DNA of 64,000 bases from contig DATNQN010000001.1 in NCBI GenBank assembly GCA_036703985.1, positions 1 to 64,000 of the forward strand. The letters run 5' to 3'. Below the pieces are notes generated by a model. The model saw nothing but the letters and a program-made list of their open reading frames with translations. It was not told where the DNA came from and did no database searches. The DNA comes from Leptolyngbyaceae cyanobacterium. Lineage in GTDB: Bacteria > Cyanobacteriota > Cyanobacteriia > Cyanobacteriales > Aerosakkonemataceae. Positions 8,857 through 18,688 of the stretch are shown piece by piece. Numbering within the stretch: position 1 is the first letter of the stretch; every line of letters starts with the position of its first letter. A program made the position numbers and the translations under genes.

Positions 8857-9774
8857 ATGGATTTACCCCTGGTATATCATCCAGATTACGTCGCACCACT
8901 TCCAGAAGGGCATCGCTTCCCCATGCCCAAATTTCGTCAACTGTATGAACTATTATTAAGCGATCGCGTTGCCCGCCCGGAACAATTCCACACACCAGAA
9001 CACCCATCCCAAGAGTGGATAGAATTAGTCCATACTCCCGATTACGTCCAAGCTTACTGCCAAGGCACTCTCGACCCCAAAGCACAGCGAAGGATTGGAT
9101 TACCGTGGTCTTTAGCACTGGCAAATCGTACCCGCGTAGCTGTCGGCGGTACGATCCTGGCAGCCCGACTAGCACTCACCCACGGTTTAGCTTGCAACAC
9201 TGCCGGGGGAACACACCACGCCTTTCCTAATTATGGCTCTGGTTTTTGCGTATTTAACGACTTAGCGATCGCCGCCCGCTACCTGCAAAAAATCGGACTA
9301 GTTCGGCAAATTCTGATTCTAGACCTAGATGTTCATCAAGGAGACGGTACGGCTTTCATTTTCCAAGATGACGCCAGTATTTTTACTTTTTCCATGCACT
9401 GTGAAGTTAATTTTCCCGGTACTAAGCAAAAAAGCGATTTAGATGTTGCTTTGCCAGTTGGTATGGAAGATGACGCTTATTTACAAACTCTTGCCCGATA
9501 TCTCCCTGATTTGCTATCCCAAGTAAAACCAGACTTAGTATTGTACGATGCCGGAGTTGACCCTCATGTAGGAGACAAATTAGGCAAATTATGTTTAACA
9601 GATACAGGCATATTCCGAAGAGAAATGCAAGTCTTGAGTACCTGTATTGCTGCCGGATATCCACTTGCTTGCGTGATTGGCGGTGGATACGCAGATGACT
9701 TGAATGCTTTAGTTTATCGACATTCGTTACTTCATCGTGCAGCTAACTTAGTTTACCGACAATACAAACTTTAA
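8857..9774 (+). CDS. Histone deacetylase family protein (class II-like deacetylase)
   Basis: 305 residues. The arginase-fold deacetylase motifs are intact: tandem His in GGTHHAFPNYGSGFC, zinc-binding Asp and His in LDLDVHQGDGTAF, a second metal Asp in YDAGVDPHVGDKLG, and IGGGYADD at the C-terminal end. Members remove acetyl groups from lysine side chains, polyamines or similar amides. No signal peptide, so cytoplasmic. Substrate cannot be told from sequence. The neighbouring divergent SET gene encodes another protein-lysine-modifying type of enzyme. Confidence 0.9.
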   Translation: MDLPLVYHPDYVAPLPEGHRFPMPKFRQLYELLLSDRVARPEQFHTPEHPSQEWIELVHTPDYVQAYCQGTLDPKAQRRIGLPWSLALANRTRVAVGGTILAARLALTHGLACNTAGGTHHAFPNYGSGFCVFNDLAIAARYLQKIGLVRQILILDLDVHQGDGTAFIFQDDASIFTFSMHCEVNFPGTKQKSDLDVALPVGMEDDAYLQTLARYLPDLLSQVKPDLVLYDAGVDPHVGDKLGKLCLTDTGIFRREMQVLSTCIAAGYPLACVIGGGYADDLNALVYRHSLLHRAANLVYRQYKL

Positions 9775-10070
9775 AATGCCCAACTCTTGATAGAGGATAA
9801 TATATGTCTTTATTGATACAATTTTTAACAAAGGGGTTCGAGCATTAGCTCGATTAAAAATTAAAAATTTCTGTAGTTTTTAATTTTTAATTTTTAATTA
9901 AATTTAGGCTATCAACCTGACATCGGCATAAAAAGCTTTCTTTAGAAGTCAGGAGTCTTCCAGGATTCAGGGTACTTCCCTCTCCTGAATTCAGAATTCT
10001 GAATTCAGGATTTTACCCTACTTCCCGAACCATAGCCTAAATTTCCCCTTCAAAGTCGCGCTACCCCTCT
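9775..10070. repeat. Intergenic AT-rich inverted repeat and GAATTCAG-type repeats
   Basis: 9855-9905 contains AAAAATTAAAAATT followed by TTTTTAATTTTTAATTTTTAATT, a long near-palindrome that could end transcription of the deacetylase gene. 9950-10015 holds copies of a GAATTCAGAATTCTGAATTC word related to repeats at about 15690, 19225, 30180 and 53940. No gene is supported here. Confidence 0.75.
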
Positions 10071-10081
10071 AAGGAGAAACC

Positions 10082-11221
10082 GTGCTGCTATCGAAAGGCT
10101 TTGAAATTGAAATGTATACCGGGACGCCACAAGGAGACATTGTTGGCCTCTCAGATAGAATTGTGGCGGACTTGGACGGATTTGTCACGGAGCCAGATAG
10201 CCGTAACGTAGAATACACGACTGCTCCATTGTGTTCCTACGAGCGTTTATTGTGTGCTTTAGTACGCCCCCGCCAGCGCCTGAGAGCTTATTTAAAACGC
10301 TTGGGAGATTACACCCTAATTCCCGGAAGTACTCTCTCTTTGGGAGGAAGCGATCGCTTTTGGCGTTCCGATCCCAAAAATCCCTACCACACTTACATCG
10401 AAAATACTTACGGCACCAACGTCGTCACTGCCAGCGTTCACATTAATATTGGCATTAGCGACCCGGAATTGCTAATGCGTGCCATTCGCCTCATCCGCAC
10501 CGAAGCACCCCTGTTCCTCGCCTTAAGTGCCTCTTCCCCATTCCTCGACGGTCGTCCTACAGGTTATCACTCCACTCGTTGGGGACTTTTTCCCAAAACG
10601 CCTGCTGAAGTTCCTTTATTTGAAAGCCACGCTCATTTTATTGAGTGGACGGAAAATCAGCTAGCTGCCGGTACGATGCAAAACGTTCGCCATTTGTGGT
10701 CATCTGTCCGTCCTAATGGTAATCGCCGTCCCTACGATTTGAACCGTTTGGAACTGAGAATCTGCGATTTGATCGCAGATCCGATCGCTCTTTTAGCGAT
10801 CGCGGCATTTTTAGAAGCTCGTTTGTGGCAACTAATTGGCGATCCCAGTCTCGATCCCCTGCAAAGAAGTCAGCTTTCTCCAACAGATTTGATTGCCCTC
10901 ACCGATGCGAACGAAACAGCCGCAGCCCGTGAAAGCTTAGATGCCCAACTAAAGCATTGGCAAGATGGCAGGCCAATTTTGGCACGAGATTGGATTATGG
11001 AAATTTATCAACAAGTTTCCCCGATCGCCAAAAATATGGGGTTTGCTTGCTTCCTCTCCCCCTTAAAGAAAATTCTTCGGGAAGGGAATATGGCACAACA
11101 ATGGTTAAAACTACACCAAACAGGTGTAGAGCCTCGCCAAGTACTCTCCCAATCGATCCAAGCGACGCTCACCCAAGAAGGCGAGCTAGAAGATAAATTG
11201 TGCCAAGTTCTAGTAGCCTGA
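10082..11221 (+). CDS. gshA: Glutamate-cysteine ligase, cyanobacterial type
   Basis: 379 residues from a GTG at 10082, placed by the Shine-Dalgarno AAGGAGAAAC just upstream. The sequence (KGFEIEMYTGTPQGDIVG at the start, SVHINIGI, LNRLELRICDLI) matches the cyanobacterial family of gamma-glutamylcysteine synthetases within the carboxylate-amine ligase superfamily. It makes gamma-glutamylcysteine from glutamate and cysteine with ATP, the first step of glutathione synthesis. Length is as expected. No gshB is nearby. Confidence 0.9.
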   Translation: MLLSKGFEIEMYTGTPQGDIVGLSDRIVADLDGFVTEPDSRNVEYTTAPLCSYERLLCALVRPRQRLRAYLKRLGDYTLIPGSTLSLGGSDRFWRSDPKNPYHTYIENTYGTNVVTASVHINIGISDPELLMRAIRLIRTEAPLFLALSASSPFLDGRPTGYHSTRWGLFPKTPAEVPLFESHAHFIEWTENQLAAGTMQNVRHLWSSVRPNGNRRPYDLNRLELRICDLIADPIALLAIAAFLEARLWQLIGDPSLDPLQRSQLSPTDLIALTDANETAAARESLDAQLKHWQDGRPILARDWIMEIYQQVSPIAKNMGFACFLSPLKKILREGNMAQQWLKLHQTGVEPRQVLSQSIQATLTQEGELEDKLCQVLVA

Positions 11222-11472
11222 ATAAATATATGGTCTAGGGGAAGGGAAAACTGTCAAGGATGAAGGTTGAAATAAAAAGGGAAAAGTATTTTATTTTGAC
11301 TTTAAGCTTTTCCCCATCCCCTCATCTCTGCCTCTTGGGGCATCAGAATATTTAATAGATTTTCTTTTCATATTTTGTATTAGAAAATCATATATATCAC
11401 CTCTACCATAAGATAGATTTTGCAGGATTACATTCTGTATCTACTGTTTAATTTTTAGCAATTTTAAGCCTC

Positions 11473-11934
11473 ATGCCGTTTGTTGTGCTGGTTAATCCGC
11501 AAATACCGCCTAATACTGGGAATATAGCCCGAACTTGTGCCGCCACGAGTACAGAACTGCATTTAGTGGGACCACTGGGCTTTGAAATCAGCGATCGCTA
11601 CCTGAAACGAGCCGGATTAGATTATTGGCCTTACGTTAAATTACACTACCACTCTGGTTTAGATGATTTTCATACCTTACGCCAGCAACGGGGCGGTAGA
11701 TGGATTGGCTTTAGCGTTTCCGGAAGATGTAGTTATCTAAATTTTCAATTTCAACAAGATGACTGGCTTTTGTTTGGTAGCGAAACCCAAGGCTTATCAT
11801 CAGATGTACTGGCAGCTTGCGATGAAACGGTATATATTCCTATGAGCGAACCAGGAGTACGCAGCTTGAATCTCTCAGTCAGCGTAGCAATTGGCTTATT
11901 TGAAGCACGCAGACAACTAGGCTACCTGGGATAA
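11473..11934 (+). CDS. trmL: tRNA (cytidine(34)-2'-O)-methyltransferase TrmL
   Basis: 153 residues, the compact SPOUT-fold form. It shows the N-terminal VNPQIPPNTGNIARTCAAT, the middle FGSETQGLS loop and the C-terminal knot signature SEPGVRSLNLSVSVAIGLFE, all typical of TrmL (YibK). The enzyme puts a 2'-O-methyl group on the wobble base of certain leucine tRNAs using SAM. Stands alone, 251 bases after gshA. Confidence 0.9.
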   Translation: MPFVVLVNPQIPPNTGNIARTCAATSTELHLVGPLGFEISDRYLKRAGLDYWPYVKLHYHSGLDDFHTLRQQRGGRWIGFSVSGRCSYLNFQFQQDDWLLFGSETQGLSSDVLAACDETVYIPMSEPGVRSLNLSVSVAIGLFEARRQLGYLG

Positions 11935-12794
11935 ACTTTCATATTGAGTCATAGTAATACTCCAGATGAAATCAACACCGCTCTATTGACATATGAATAT
12001 ATGAATTCAACTGAATATCCGGATCGAACAAATCCCTTGGTGACTATAAAAGTAGCCTAAAACACTGGATGTTGAGTAACAAAAGGTTTGAAAACCATGC
12101 ACCTATCCACAGAAAGAATCTTTGATGGTTTTGATAAGAAATTTATATGGCAGCACCGACAGTCAAACCCTATGCCAGTTATTTATATTTTTCATTTTAG
12201 AAGAGAAGGTTTTCACTAAGGCAAAAAATGTAGTAATTTGTTGCAGAATAAATCTTCTTAGCTTCTCTCGTACCTAGCAGCAATCGCTATCCCGCTCGAA
12301 GCAGCTACGGAAATATACGGTTGTTGTTACCGGATAAATTGGTTAGATATGTGTTAAATCCAACACAGCATTGCAAGCTGACAGGGTGTTATGAAAGCAT
12401 CACGACAAAAAAGGGTTGTTAGCCAATAGTATTTTTTGGGGGGGAATCTTCTTTGGTAAAGATGCTTTGTACTAGCTACAACAGGGTGCACGATCGAACA
12501 CAACAGTGTTTGAGGCCATACAGCTACTTATTTACAACTCAACAGCAAACTTCAACTCTGTACCCTGACAAAGTATGAAGAAAGGCAGCATTGATAGGGA
12601 AAAGATATGCTAAGCAAAATCGATCGAGTTTTGTAGGCTTGTCTAAATTGAAAAACCAAGGTAACCTTGCCTAAGTATGTTTACCAAAAGTGATCGCGAT
12701 CAATTTTTGCAAGTGATCCTAATCATTGAGTGGTAAAGTTTAGACGCCATCCATCAGGGACAGTTAAACGCTAGTGATCATAGGAGGTCGTTTT
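11935..12794 (+). promoter_or_regulatory. Unusually long leader of the murein hydrolase gene; possible structured RNA
   Basis: 860 bases carry no supported gene. 12405-12530 contains short hairpins (for example TCTTTGGTAAAGA around 12449-12461 after a run of seven G) and a CCAATAG...TTTTTTGGGGGGGAATCT arrangement. This partly resembles the core of ydaO-type c-di-AMP riboswitches, which are known to control cell-wall hydrolases. However, the conserved GACAGCTAAC segment is not recognisable, so the match is weak. Position directly before a LysM/M23 gene makes a regulatory leader plausible. A GTG start at 12774 is disfavoured by the Shine-Dalgarno at 12782. Confidence 0.3.
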
Positions 12795-15221
12795 TTGAAA
12801 CGAGCATTGACACAAAAGGTTAATCGTATTCCTGCCTGTGAGGTAGACAATTTCACAATGGTGGAATCCCTCAAGCCAATTCCCCCAGAGGTTAACCGTC
12901 GGGCTCGCACCTCAGCCGCCATGATTGGCTTGGCTATCTCAATGGGTGCGTCTAGCCTGTTAATCCCACAGCAGGGCGATGGAGCGATGGCCGCCGAGCC
13001 GACGACCAATAGCCCATTACCAACTCTACCCTCAGTTCCAGCAGAGGCAGCTTCAGTAGTTGGGCAACAGGTAAAATCAGCCGCAACAGCCGCAGCCATT
13101 ACGCCAGAAGCTCAACCAGTCAATCAAGCAGAAGAAACTGGTGCAGCAAAGCCATTAGTACAAGAGCATAAAGTACGAGAATGGCAACCAACGGCAATTG
13201 TGACGGGCGTAGCCAGACAGTCCATTGTTCTGCCAGAGATCGCCAGCACTAGTTCCCACACAAATAACCAGGTTGCAGTAGGAAACGATCGGCAGGTTTC
13301 TAATTACCAGCCAAAAACCATAAATCAAATAGGTCATGATATTAAGGCCGACAATTTGGTCGCTACCGCCTCTGATTCTTCTTATGGTGTAGTTTCAAAT
13401 CAATTAGAGCAGTCTGCCGCTACAGAAGCATCTACAGCACTGCCAGTTAGCGAAACAACCGCTAATTCTGAAAATTTAAATGACCTTTTAAAAGCTAAAC
13501 AAGCAGTTGCGATTAATCGTCTCAAAGAGTCATCGAACCGTTTGAGAAGTAGTCTGGCGGAGTGGAAGTCTGAGGAGTCCGTAATTTCATCAGTTCGGGT
13601 GAACGAGCAAAATGCCCCGGTTGCGGTAGCTGGGGAATTAAAACCAACTACCGGGCAAACAAACGCTGCTTTGGGAATGTCTGATTGGCAACCGAAAGTA
13701 GCGGCTGTTGAGCCAGCAATAGTAAAAGCACCAGAAGTAAGGGAAGCAACCGTAATCCCACAGCCAGTATTGCCAGTAGTAGCTTCCGTTTACCAAGTCA
13801 AACCTGGAGATACCATAGATGCGATCGCTCGCAATTATGGCGTACCCGCTCCAATACTGGCCAAAGCTAATAATCTAGACAATCCCGATCGCATCCAAGT
13901 TTCGCAACTGATTGCCATTCCTCCCCAATCTACAAATTTGGCAACAGGGACTTGGCAAGCTGGCAGCGACCAAACACAACCTTATCAAGCCGAGCCAGTT
14001 TCACCTAGCTTTGCCGCACGGAATTTGTCATCCGCATCTGCCAAGGCAAATCTACCGATCGTGACCGCCTTAGCACCCAATAGCGGAACTGAAGAAATTG
14101 GAGTACCTACCGTACCGCCATCCAACTGGACTCCTGCTACTGCATCTACTACGTCCGTATCTAGCTTGGGTACAGATGCCGTTCCACCAAGCTACAAAGG
14201 TGCTAGATATCAAGTTCCGACAGAAATTTTAAAAACCAAGCAAGTTGCTGGAAACGCCGATCGGAAAAACCTTCAGCTTACTCCCGCTCCTGGAGAGCCT
14301 TCTCTGTTTAACCCCGACGAGACTCCCAACCGAGGGCCACAAGCTAATTCAAAACAGCAATCTAATCCTTATGTAGAACGCTTGCGGGCTGAAATCATGC
14401 AGTTGCGCGAACAGTATCGCCATCACCAATCGAACGATACTTTGCAACGCTTGAACTCAATGGGTCAGCCTGATGAGTCGAATTCTACACCTAAGGCTAC
14501 GCCTCCTAATTCGGCTGCCGATGCTCGCTCTTTATCGAATTCCTCTAATCCGGCAAATTCCGAGTACGATCCCGATCGCTACAATGAAGCGTTACAGGGA
14601 GAAATTCAAAGAAGACAGCAAGCAAAACCAAACAATCGAGCTACCGCTCAAGCTACTGTTCCAGAAAGAGCATTAGTACCCAATAGAAGAGAACAAGTGG
14701 TTGCTACAGCCCCACTAGGGCCAGAGGTATATCAGCCATACAACCAAACTGCACCGGGAATGGTTGCTCCACAATTACCACCCCTAGATAACCCGGAAAA
14801 CTATTTACCTGGTGGCGTCAACCAAAACTTCAACGGCTATATTTGGCCCGCTAGAGGAGTACTTACGTCGGGTTATGGTTGGCGCTGGGGACGTATGCAC
14901 AAGGGTATTGATATTGCTGCACCCACTGGAACCCCCATTTTCGCATCTGCCCCAGGCGTGGTGATATATGCTCGTTGGAATTCCGGTGGCTACGGTAATT
15001 TGGTAGATATTAAACACGCTGATGGCTCTGTTACTCGTTATGCCCACAACAGCCGCATTTTCGTGCAGGAAGGGCAAGTAGTGGAGCAAGGTCAACATAT
15101 TTCTGCAATGGGTAGCACTGGATATAGTACTGGCCCCCACCTCCACTTTGAAGTCCATCCTTCTGGCAGAGGAGCCGTTAACCCAATGGCTTTCTTACCT
15201 CGCAACCAAGCAAGAAGGTAA
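12795..15221 (+). CDS. LysM and M23 metallopeptidase (murein hydrolase activator type)
   Basis: 808 residues from TTG 12795, chosen because AGGAGGT at 12782-12788 sits six bases upstream. A basic N-terminus and a hydrophobic segment (MIGLAISMGASSLLI) suggest export or anchoring. A long low-complexity Ala/Pro/Gln/Ser region follows. One LysM domain (YQVKPGDTIDAIARNYGV) lies near residues 330-380, and a C-terminal M23 (LytM) domain near 680-800 has the zinc ligands in HKGIDIAAP and HLHFEVHP. Expected to cut peptide cross-links of peptidoglycan or act in septal splitting. The family is typically 700-850 residues in filamentous cyanobacteria. Confidence 0.9.
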   Translation: MKRALTQKVNRIPACEVDNFTMVESLKPIPPEVNRRARTSAAMIGLAISMGASSLLIPQQGDGAMAAEPTTNSPLPTLPSVPAEAASVVGQQVKSAATAAAITPEAQPVNQAEETGAAKPLVQEHKVREWQPTAIVTGVARQSIVLPEIASTSSHTNNQVAVGNDRQVSNYQPKTINQIGHDIKADNLVATASDSSYGVVSNQLEQSAATEASTALPVSETTANSENLNDLLKAKQAVAINRLKESSNRLRSSLAEWKSEESVISSVRVNEQNAPVAVAGELKPTTGQTNAALGMSDWQPKVAAVEPAIVKAPEVREATVIPQPVLPVVASVYQVKPGDTIDAIARNYGVPAPILAKANNLDNPDRIQVSQLIAIPPQSTNLATGTWQAGSDQTQPYQAEPVSPSFAARNLSSASAKANLPIVTALAPNSGTEEIGVPTVPPSNWTPATASTTSVSSLGTDAVPPSYKGARYQVPTEILKTKQVAGNADRKNLQLTPAPGEPSLFNPDETPNRGPQANSKQQSNPYVERLRAEIMQLREQYRHHQSNDTLQRLNSMGQPDESNSTPKATPPNSAADARSLSNSSNPANSEYDPDRYNEALQGEIQRRQQAKPNNRATAQATVPERALVPNRREQVVATAPLGPEVYQPYNQTAPGMVAPQLPPLDNPENYLPGGVNQNFNGYIWPARGVLTSGYGWRWGRMHKGIDIAAPTGTPIFASAPGVVIYARWNSGGYGNLVDIKHADGSVTRYAHNSRIFVQEGQVVEQGQHISAMGSTGYSTGPHLHFEVHPSGRGAVNPMAFLPRNQARR

Positions 15222-15263
15222 TTATAGAGCAGTTTGCTCTGACTGAGAGTTATCTAAAAATAG

Positions 15264-15297
15264 CCCCTTTCCTGGTTAGGAAAGGGGTAAATTTTAT
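15264..15297 (+). terminator. Rho-independent-like terminator after the M23 gene
   Basis: Perfect nine-base stem CCCCTTTCC/GGAAAGGGG with a six-base loop, followed by TAAATTTT. It lies 42 bases after the stop codon of the murein hydrolase gene. Confidence 0.75.
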
Positions 15298-15476
15298 GTA
15301 GAAACCTGGTTTCTATATACCTCATAGATGTGGCGATCGAAATTAATCAACCGGATATGATATCAATTAAATTAATCTATGACTGATTAAAAGTTAAATT
15401 TTTAAATCTAAATTCTTTAGGTTAGAACTAAAATTTTTCAAAATATCGTGTTAACATAATAAAGTTGGAAAAATAA

Positions 15477-15550
15477 GGCTCGGTAGCTCAGTTGGTTAGA
15501 GCGTGGGACTCATAAGCCTGAGGTCGTCAGTTCAAATCTGACCCGAGCCA
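15477..15550 (+). tRNA. tRNA-Met (CAU anticodon)
   Basis: 74-base cloverleaf: acceptor GGCTCGG pairs with CCGAGCC, D-arm TAGCTCAGTTGGTTAGAGC, anticodon CAT in loop CTCATAA, and T-arm GTCAGTTCAAATCTGAC. The discriminator is A and CCA is not encoded. The anticodon stem is weak: TGGGA against GCCTG gives two Watson-Crick pairs, two wobbles and an A-G clash. The D-arm and acceptor favour elongator Met; a lysidine-modified isoleucine tRNA cannot be fully excluded. Confidence 0.88.
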
Positions 15551-15732
15551 TACGATTGAAGAATTCAGTAGTCATAATGCAATTAGTGGGCGATAACAGA
15601 CATACGACTGAATTGTCGGATCGTCAAATTGAAAATTTGGTGGGGGTCTTAAACCCTTTTATTTATCCGCCAGTCGCACACCAATTCAATTGGAGAATTC
15701 TGGCTGCTGACTCCTGAATTCTGTTGGATAAA

Positions 15733-17796
15733 CTATTCCCAATAACGGATTATCTCCGCCACTGACCAAGCTTGGGCAAAAGCTCCTTGAGGTAAGTGTG
15801 GTGGATCCCCATCAAAGATTTCGGAAACCGAACCCAAGCAACCTTCTGCTTGAAAGTGTTTTACTAAAAGTTGCCAATCAAAGGGAATAGGTGTTTCTGG
15901 ATAGAAACGTTTCCACGCGCCCAAAAAGGGGCCGATCAGCCAACTCCACACGGTGCCTTGATGATAGGCTAAATCTCGCTTGATGCGATCGCCTTCATAA
16001 CGCCCGATATAATTTGGGTCAGAGGGATCGAGGCTGCGTAAACCATAGGGAGTAAGCAATCGATTTTGGGCTACTTCTAATACACAACGAGCGCGATCGG
16101 CTTCAAATCCGCAATGATACAGGGAAAGGGCTAAGATCGCATTGGGGCGAATGCGAGGATCGGGGCGTCCATCCGGTTCTATGGTGTCGTAAAAATAGCC
16201 GGAATTGGGGTTCCAAAACTTTTTGAGAGAGGCTTTTACCTGTTCCGCTTGCTGCTGGTATCTCTGCGCCTGGTTACTCAGTTTCTCTTGCTTTTCGGGA
16301 AATTGCGCGGCCAAATAATCTGCCCACTGCTTTGCCCAGCATAAAGCTGAATACCAGAGGGCGTTAATTTCTACTGGTTTACCTCGTCTGGAAGTAATAG
16401 GTGTGCCATCAATCACTACATCCATCCAAGTTAAAGCTACACCAGGAGCATCCCAGGCTAGTAATCCATCAGTAGCATCGACTTGAATGTTGTAAAGAGT
16501 ACCAGCACAAAAAGCTTTATAAATCTGCCGTACTACTGGATACTGCTGCACTAGAAAATCCCAATCTTGGCTTGCTTCTAAATAAAGTCCCAGTATTTCA
16601 ATCCACCAAAGGGTGGCATCGACGCTGTTATAGAATGGTTCAGATCCAGTATCGGGGAATGTATTGGGAATTAGCCCGAATTTACAGTAACGACCGAAGG
16701 TTTCTAGTAGTCCTTTGGCGATGTCAAAGCGTTTGGTTTTTAAGGCTAAACCGGGTAAGGCAATTAGGGTATCGCGACCCCAATCATTAAACCAGGGATA
16801 GCCAGCGATCGCGGTCGGGCCATCAATGGAAGCGCGGTAGACGATAAATCGATCGCTGGCTTTTACTAGTTGGTGCCAAATGGGAGTGAGGGGAGGATGG
16901 GGGGATGGGGGGATGGGAGGATGGGGTGAATTTCCTATCGAGCTCTTGCTCTCACCCTCTTGAATTGCCCGATCGCGAATTTCTTCTGCTTTGAGAGTTT
17001 GCTCGAATTCCAAAGAACTGAGGTTCTTGAGAGCGGGATCGGGCCATCCCACTCTCGCTTCAATAGTCAGACTTTTTCCAGGTGAAAGAGTAACTGTTAA
17101 ATAGCCTGGACTGTAAAAGTCTTCTCGATCGCCCAAACCCCTCTTTTTTTCTTCTGGATATTGATAACCCCAATACCAAACGCCTTCTGGTTGATAGTCG
17201 CCTTGCGTCCAGCGCAACTGCCAGGGCGTGCCAGTCCAACCTTTGCGAATTGCTTGCAGGCAAACTTGCCCTTGACCGACTAATTGAGAAAAGTTTAATC
17301 CTAATTCTGCTAATTGCTGATGGTGAAAATTGCGATCGGCGATCAGGGGACGCAACCTTAAAATAGCTGTCTTCTCTCCTTCATAGCGGTATTTAATCAA
17401 AACCCGATTGCAGAATTGAGATTTAGAAAAAGATGAAATTGTTTTATGTGTCTTCTCTATTCCATAGGGCATGATCATCTGGCGAGTCAGTTGCCAGTTA
17501 TCACCACTCCAAATCCATGTCGGTACTGGTTCAATGGCAAAAGAGCGTAGATATTGGTAGCCCAAGGGAGCAACCGTGCCATCCGACCAGAAATTGGTGC
17601 TTAACTCCCAGATTCTCCGATCTATTTCTATAGTTGCTTCCAAGTGAGACAGCAGCAGGGTACGCTGACCTGGTGGATCGAGTGCCGCGATCAACCAACC
17701 GTGATAAGTGCGAGTACGGGCGTCACTCACCGTTCCACTAGCAAAACTGCCCAAGCCATTGGTCAGCAGCCATTCTCTTGTATCTAAATCGTTCAT
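15733..17796 (-). CDS. Amylo-alpha-1,6-glucosidase / glycogen debranching-type enzyme
   Basis: 687 residues. The N-terminal part (REWLLTNGLGSFASGTVSD, RTYHGWLIAAL) and the C-terminal (alpha/alpha)6 region (GYPWFNDWGRDTLIALPGL, SVDATLWWIE, YHQGTVWSWLIGPFLGAW) match the archaeal/bacterial glycogen-debranching glucosidase family (GDE_N plus GDE_C). It would remove alpha-1,6 branches during glycogen mobilisation. Residues about 287-305 are a Pro/His-rich insert (PHPPIPPSPHPP) coded by a CCCCATC minisatellite that also occurs in mutM. It is likely a surface loop tolerated between domains. The gene stands alone and diverges from the peroxiredoxin gene. Confidence 0.87.
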   Translation of the reverse strand: MNDLDTREWLLTNGLGSFASGTVSDARTRTYHGWLIAALDPPGQRTLLLSHLEATIEIDRRIWELSTNFWSDGTVAPLGYQYLRSFAIEPVPTWIWSGDNWQLTRQMIMPYGIEKTHKTISSFSKSQFCNRVLIKYRYEGEKTAILRLRPLIADRNFHHQQLAELGLNFSQLVGQGQVCLQAIRKGWTGTPWQLRWTQGDYQPEGVWYWGYQYPEEKKRGLGDREDFYSPGYLTVTLSPGKSLTIEARVGWPDPALKNLSSLEFEQTLKAEEIRDRAIQEGESKSSIGNSPHPPIPPSPHPPLTPIWHQLVKASDRFIVYRASIDGPTAIAGYPWFNDWGRDTLIALPGLALKTKRFDIAKGLLETFGRYCKFGLIPNTFPDTGSEPFYNSVDATLWWIEILGLYLEASQDWDFLVQQYPVVRQIYKAFCAGTLYNIQVDATDGLLAWDAPGVALTWMDVVIDGTPITSRRGKPVEINALWYSALCWAKQWADYLAAQFPEKQEKLSNQAQRYQQQAEQVKASLKKFWNPNSGYFYDTIEPDGRPDPRIRPNAILALSLYHCGFEADRARCVLEVAQNRLLTPYGLRSLDPSDPNYIGRYEGDRIKRDLAYHQGTVWSWLIGPFLGAWKRFYPETPIPFDWQLLVKHFQAEGCLGSVSEIFDGDPPHLPQGAFAQAWSVAEIIRYWE

Positions 17797-17950
17797 CTTT
17801 TATTGCTGTCTACTCAAAATCGTTATGAGTATGATATATTTGTAACAGTTCGTAAATAACTGTTTGGTTGCGTCTGTGGGTAAGTATCCAATTAACTTAC
17901 CTGCTACTGAGCAAATATCAACGCACTATTATTCTAAGGAGAATTCGTTC

Positions 17951-18562
17951 ATGCCCCTCACTTATGCAGCAGAAGGATGTCTGCGGGTTGGCCAACCCGC
18001 TCCTGATTTCACCGCTACCGCTGTAGTCGATCAGGAATTCAAGACTATTAAGCTGTCTGACTATCGTGGTAAGTATGTAGTCTTATTCTTCTACCCCCTT
18101 GACTTTACGTTTGTTTGCCCGACTGAGATCACGGCATTTAGCGATCGCTACGAAGAATTCAAATCCGCCAACACAGAAATTTTAGGTGTCTCAGTTGACA
18201 GCGAATTTTCTCACTTAGCGTGGATTCAAACAGACCGGAAAGCCGGTGGTGTTGGTGACCTAAACTATCCTTTAGTATCCGATATCAGAAAAGAAATCAG
18301 CGCTGCTTACAACGTACTCGATCCAGAAGCGGGAGTAGCTTTGCGCGGTTTGTTTATTATCGACAAAGAAGGCGTAATTCAACACGCAACCATCAATAAC
18401 TTGTCATTCGGTCGTAGCGTTGATGAAACTCTGCGGACTCTGAAGGCAATTCAATACGTTCAATCTCACCCGGATGAAGTTTGCCCAGCTGGTTGGCAAC
18501 CCGGTGATAAGACCATGACCCCCGATCCTGTAAAGTCGAAAGTATACTTTTCGGCTGTTTAA
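17951..18562 (+). CDS. 2-Cys peroxiredoxin
   Basis: 203 residues from ATG 17951, preceded by TAAGGAGAA. An upstream in-frame GTG at 17864 is rejected because the extension has no family counterpart. The peroxidatic Cys is in [13 protein letters not shown] and the resolving Cys in [10 protein letters not shown], as in typical AhpC/Prx1 enzymes. It reduces hydrogen peroxide and alkyl hydroperoxides with electrons from thioredoxin or the thioredoxin reductase NTRC, a main peroxide defence in cyanobacteria. A second thioredoxin-fold gene follows 126 bases later. Confidence 0.93.
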   Translation: MPLTYAAEGCLRVGQPAPDFTATAVVDQEFKTIKLSDYRGKYVVLFFYPLDFTFVCPTEITAFSDRYEEFKSANTEILGVSVDSEFSHLAWIQTDRKAGGVGDLNYPLVSDIRKEISAAYNVLDPEAGVALRGLFIIDKEGVIQHATINNLSFGRSVDETLRTLKAIQYVQSHPDEVCPAGWQPGDKTMTPDPVKSKVYFSAV

Positions 18563-18598
18563 TTTCAAGCAAACAGCTATTTTATAGGATAAAAATAG

Positions 18599-18653
18599 TA
18601 AACCCCAATAAGGCAGCTTAAATAATATCTAAGCTTGTCATGTTGGGGTTTAA
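18599..18653 (+). terminator. Nested stem-loop downstream of the peroxiredoxin gene
   Basis: TAAACCCCAA near 18599 pairs with TTGGGGTTTA ending near 18653, with an inner AGCTTA/TAAGCT stem. A T-containing tail follows. It lies between the peroxiredoxin gene and the redoxin gene and probably ends or attenuates transcription. Confidence 0.55.
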
Positions 18654-18688
18654 CTGTATTTGTTTTAAGCAAGTTTTGAGGTAAAGTT

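Noticed and set aside
12774..12794. GTG start for the LysM/M23 gene
   Set aside because: The strong AGGAGGT Shine-Dalgarno lies inside this extension and is correctly spaced for TTG 12795.
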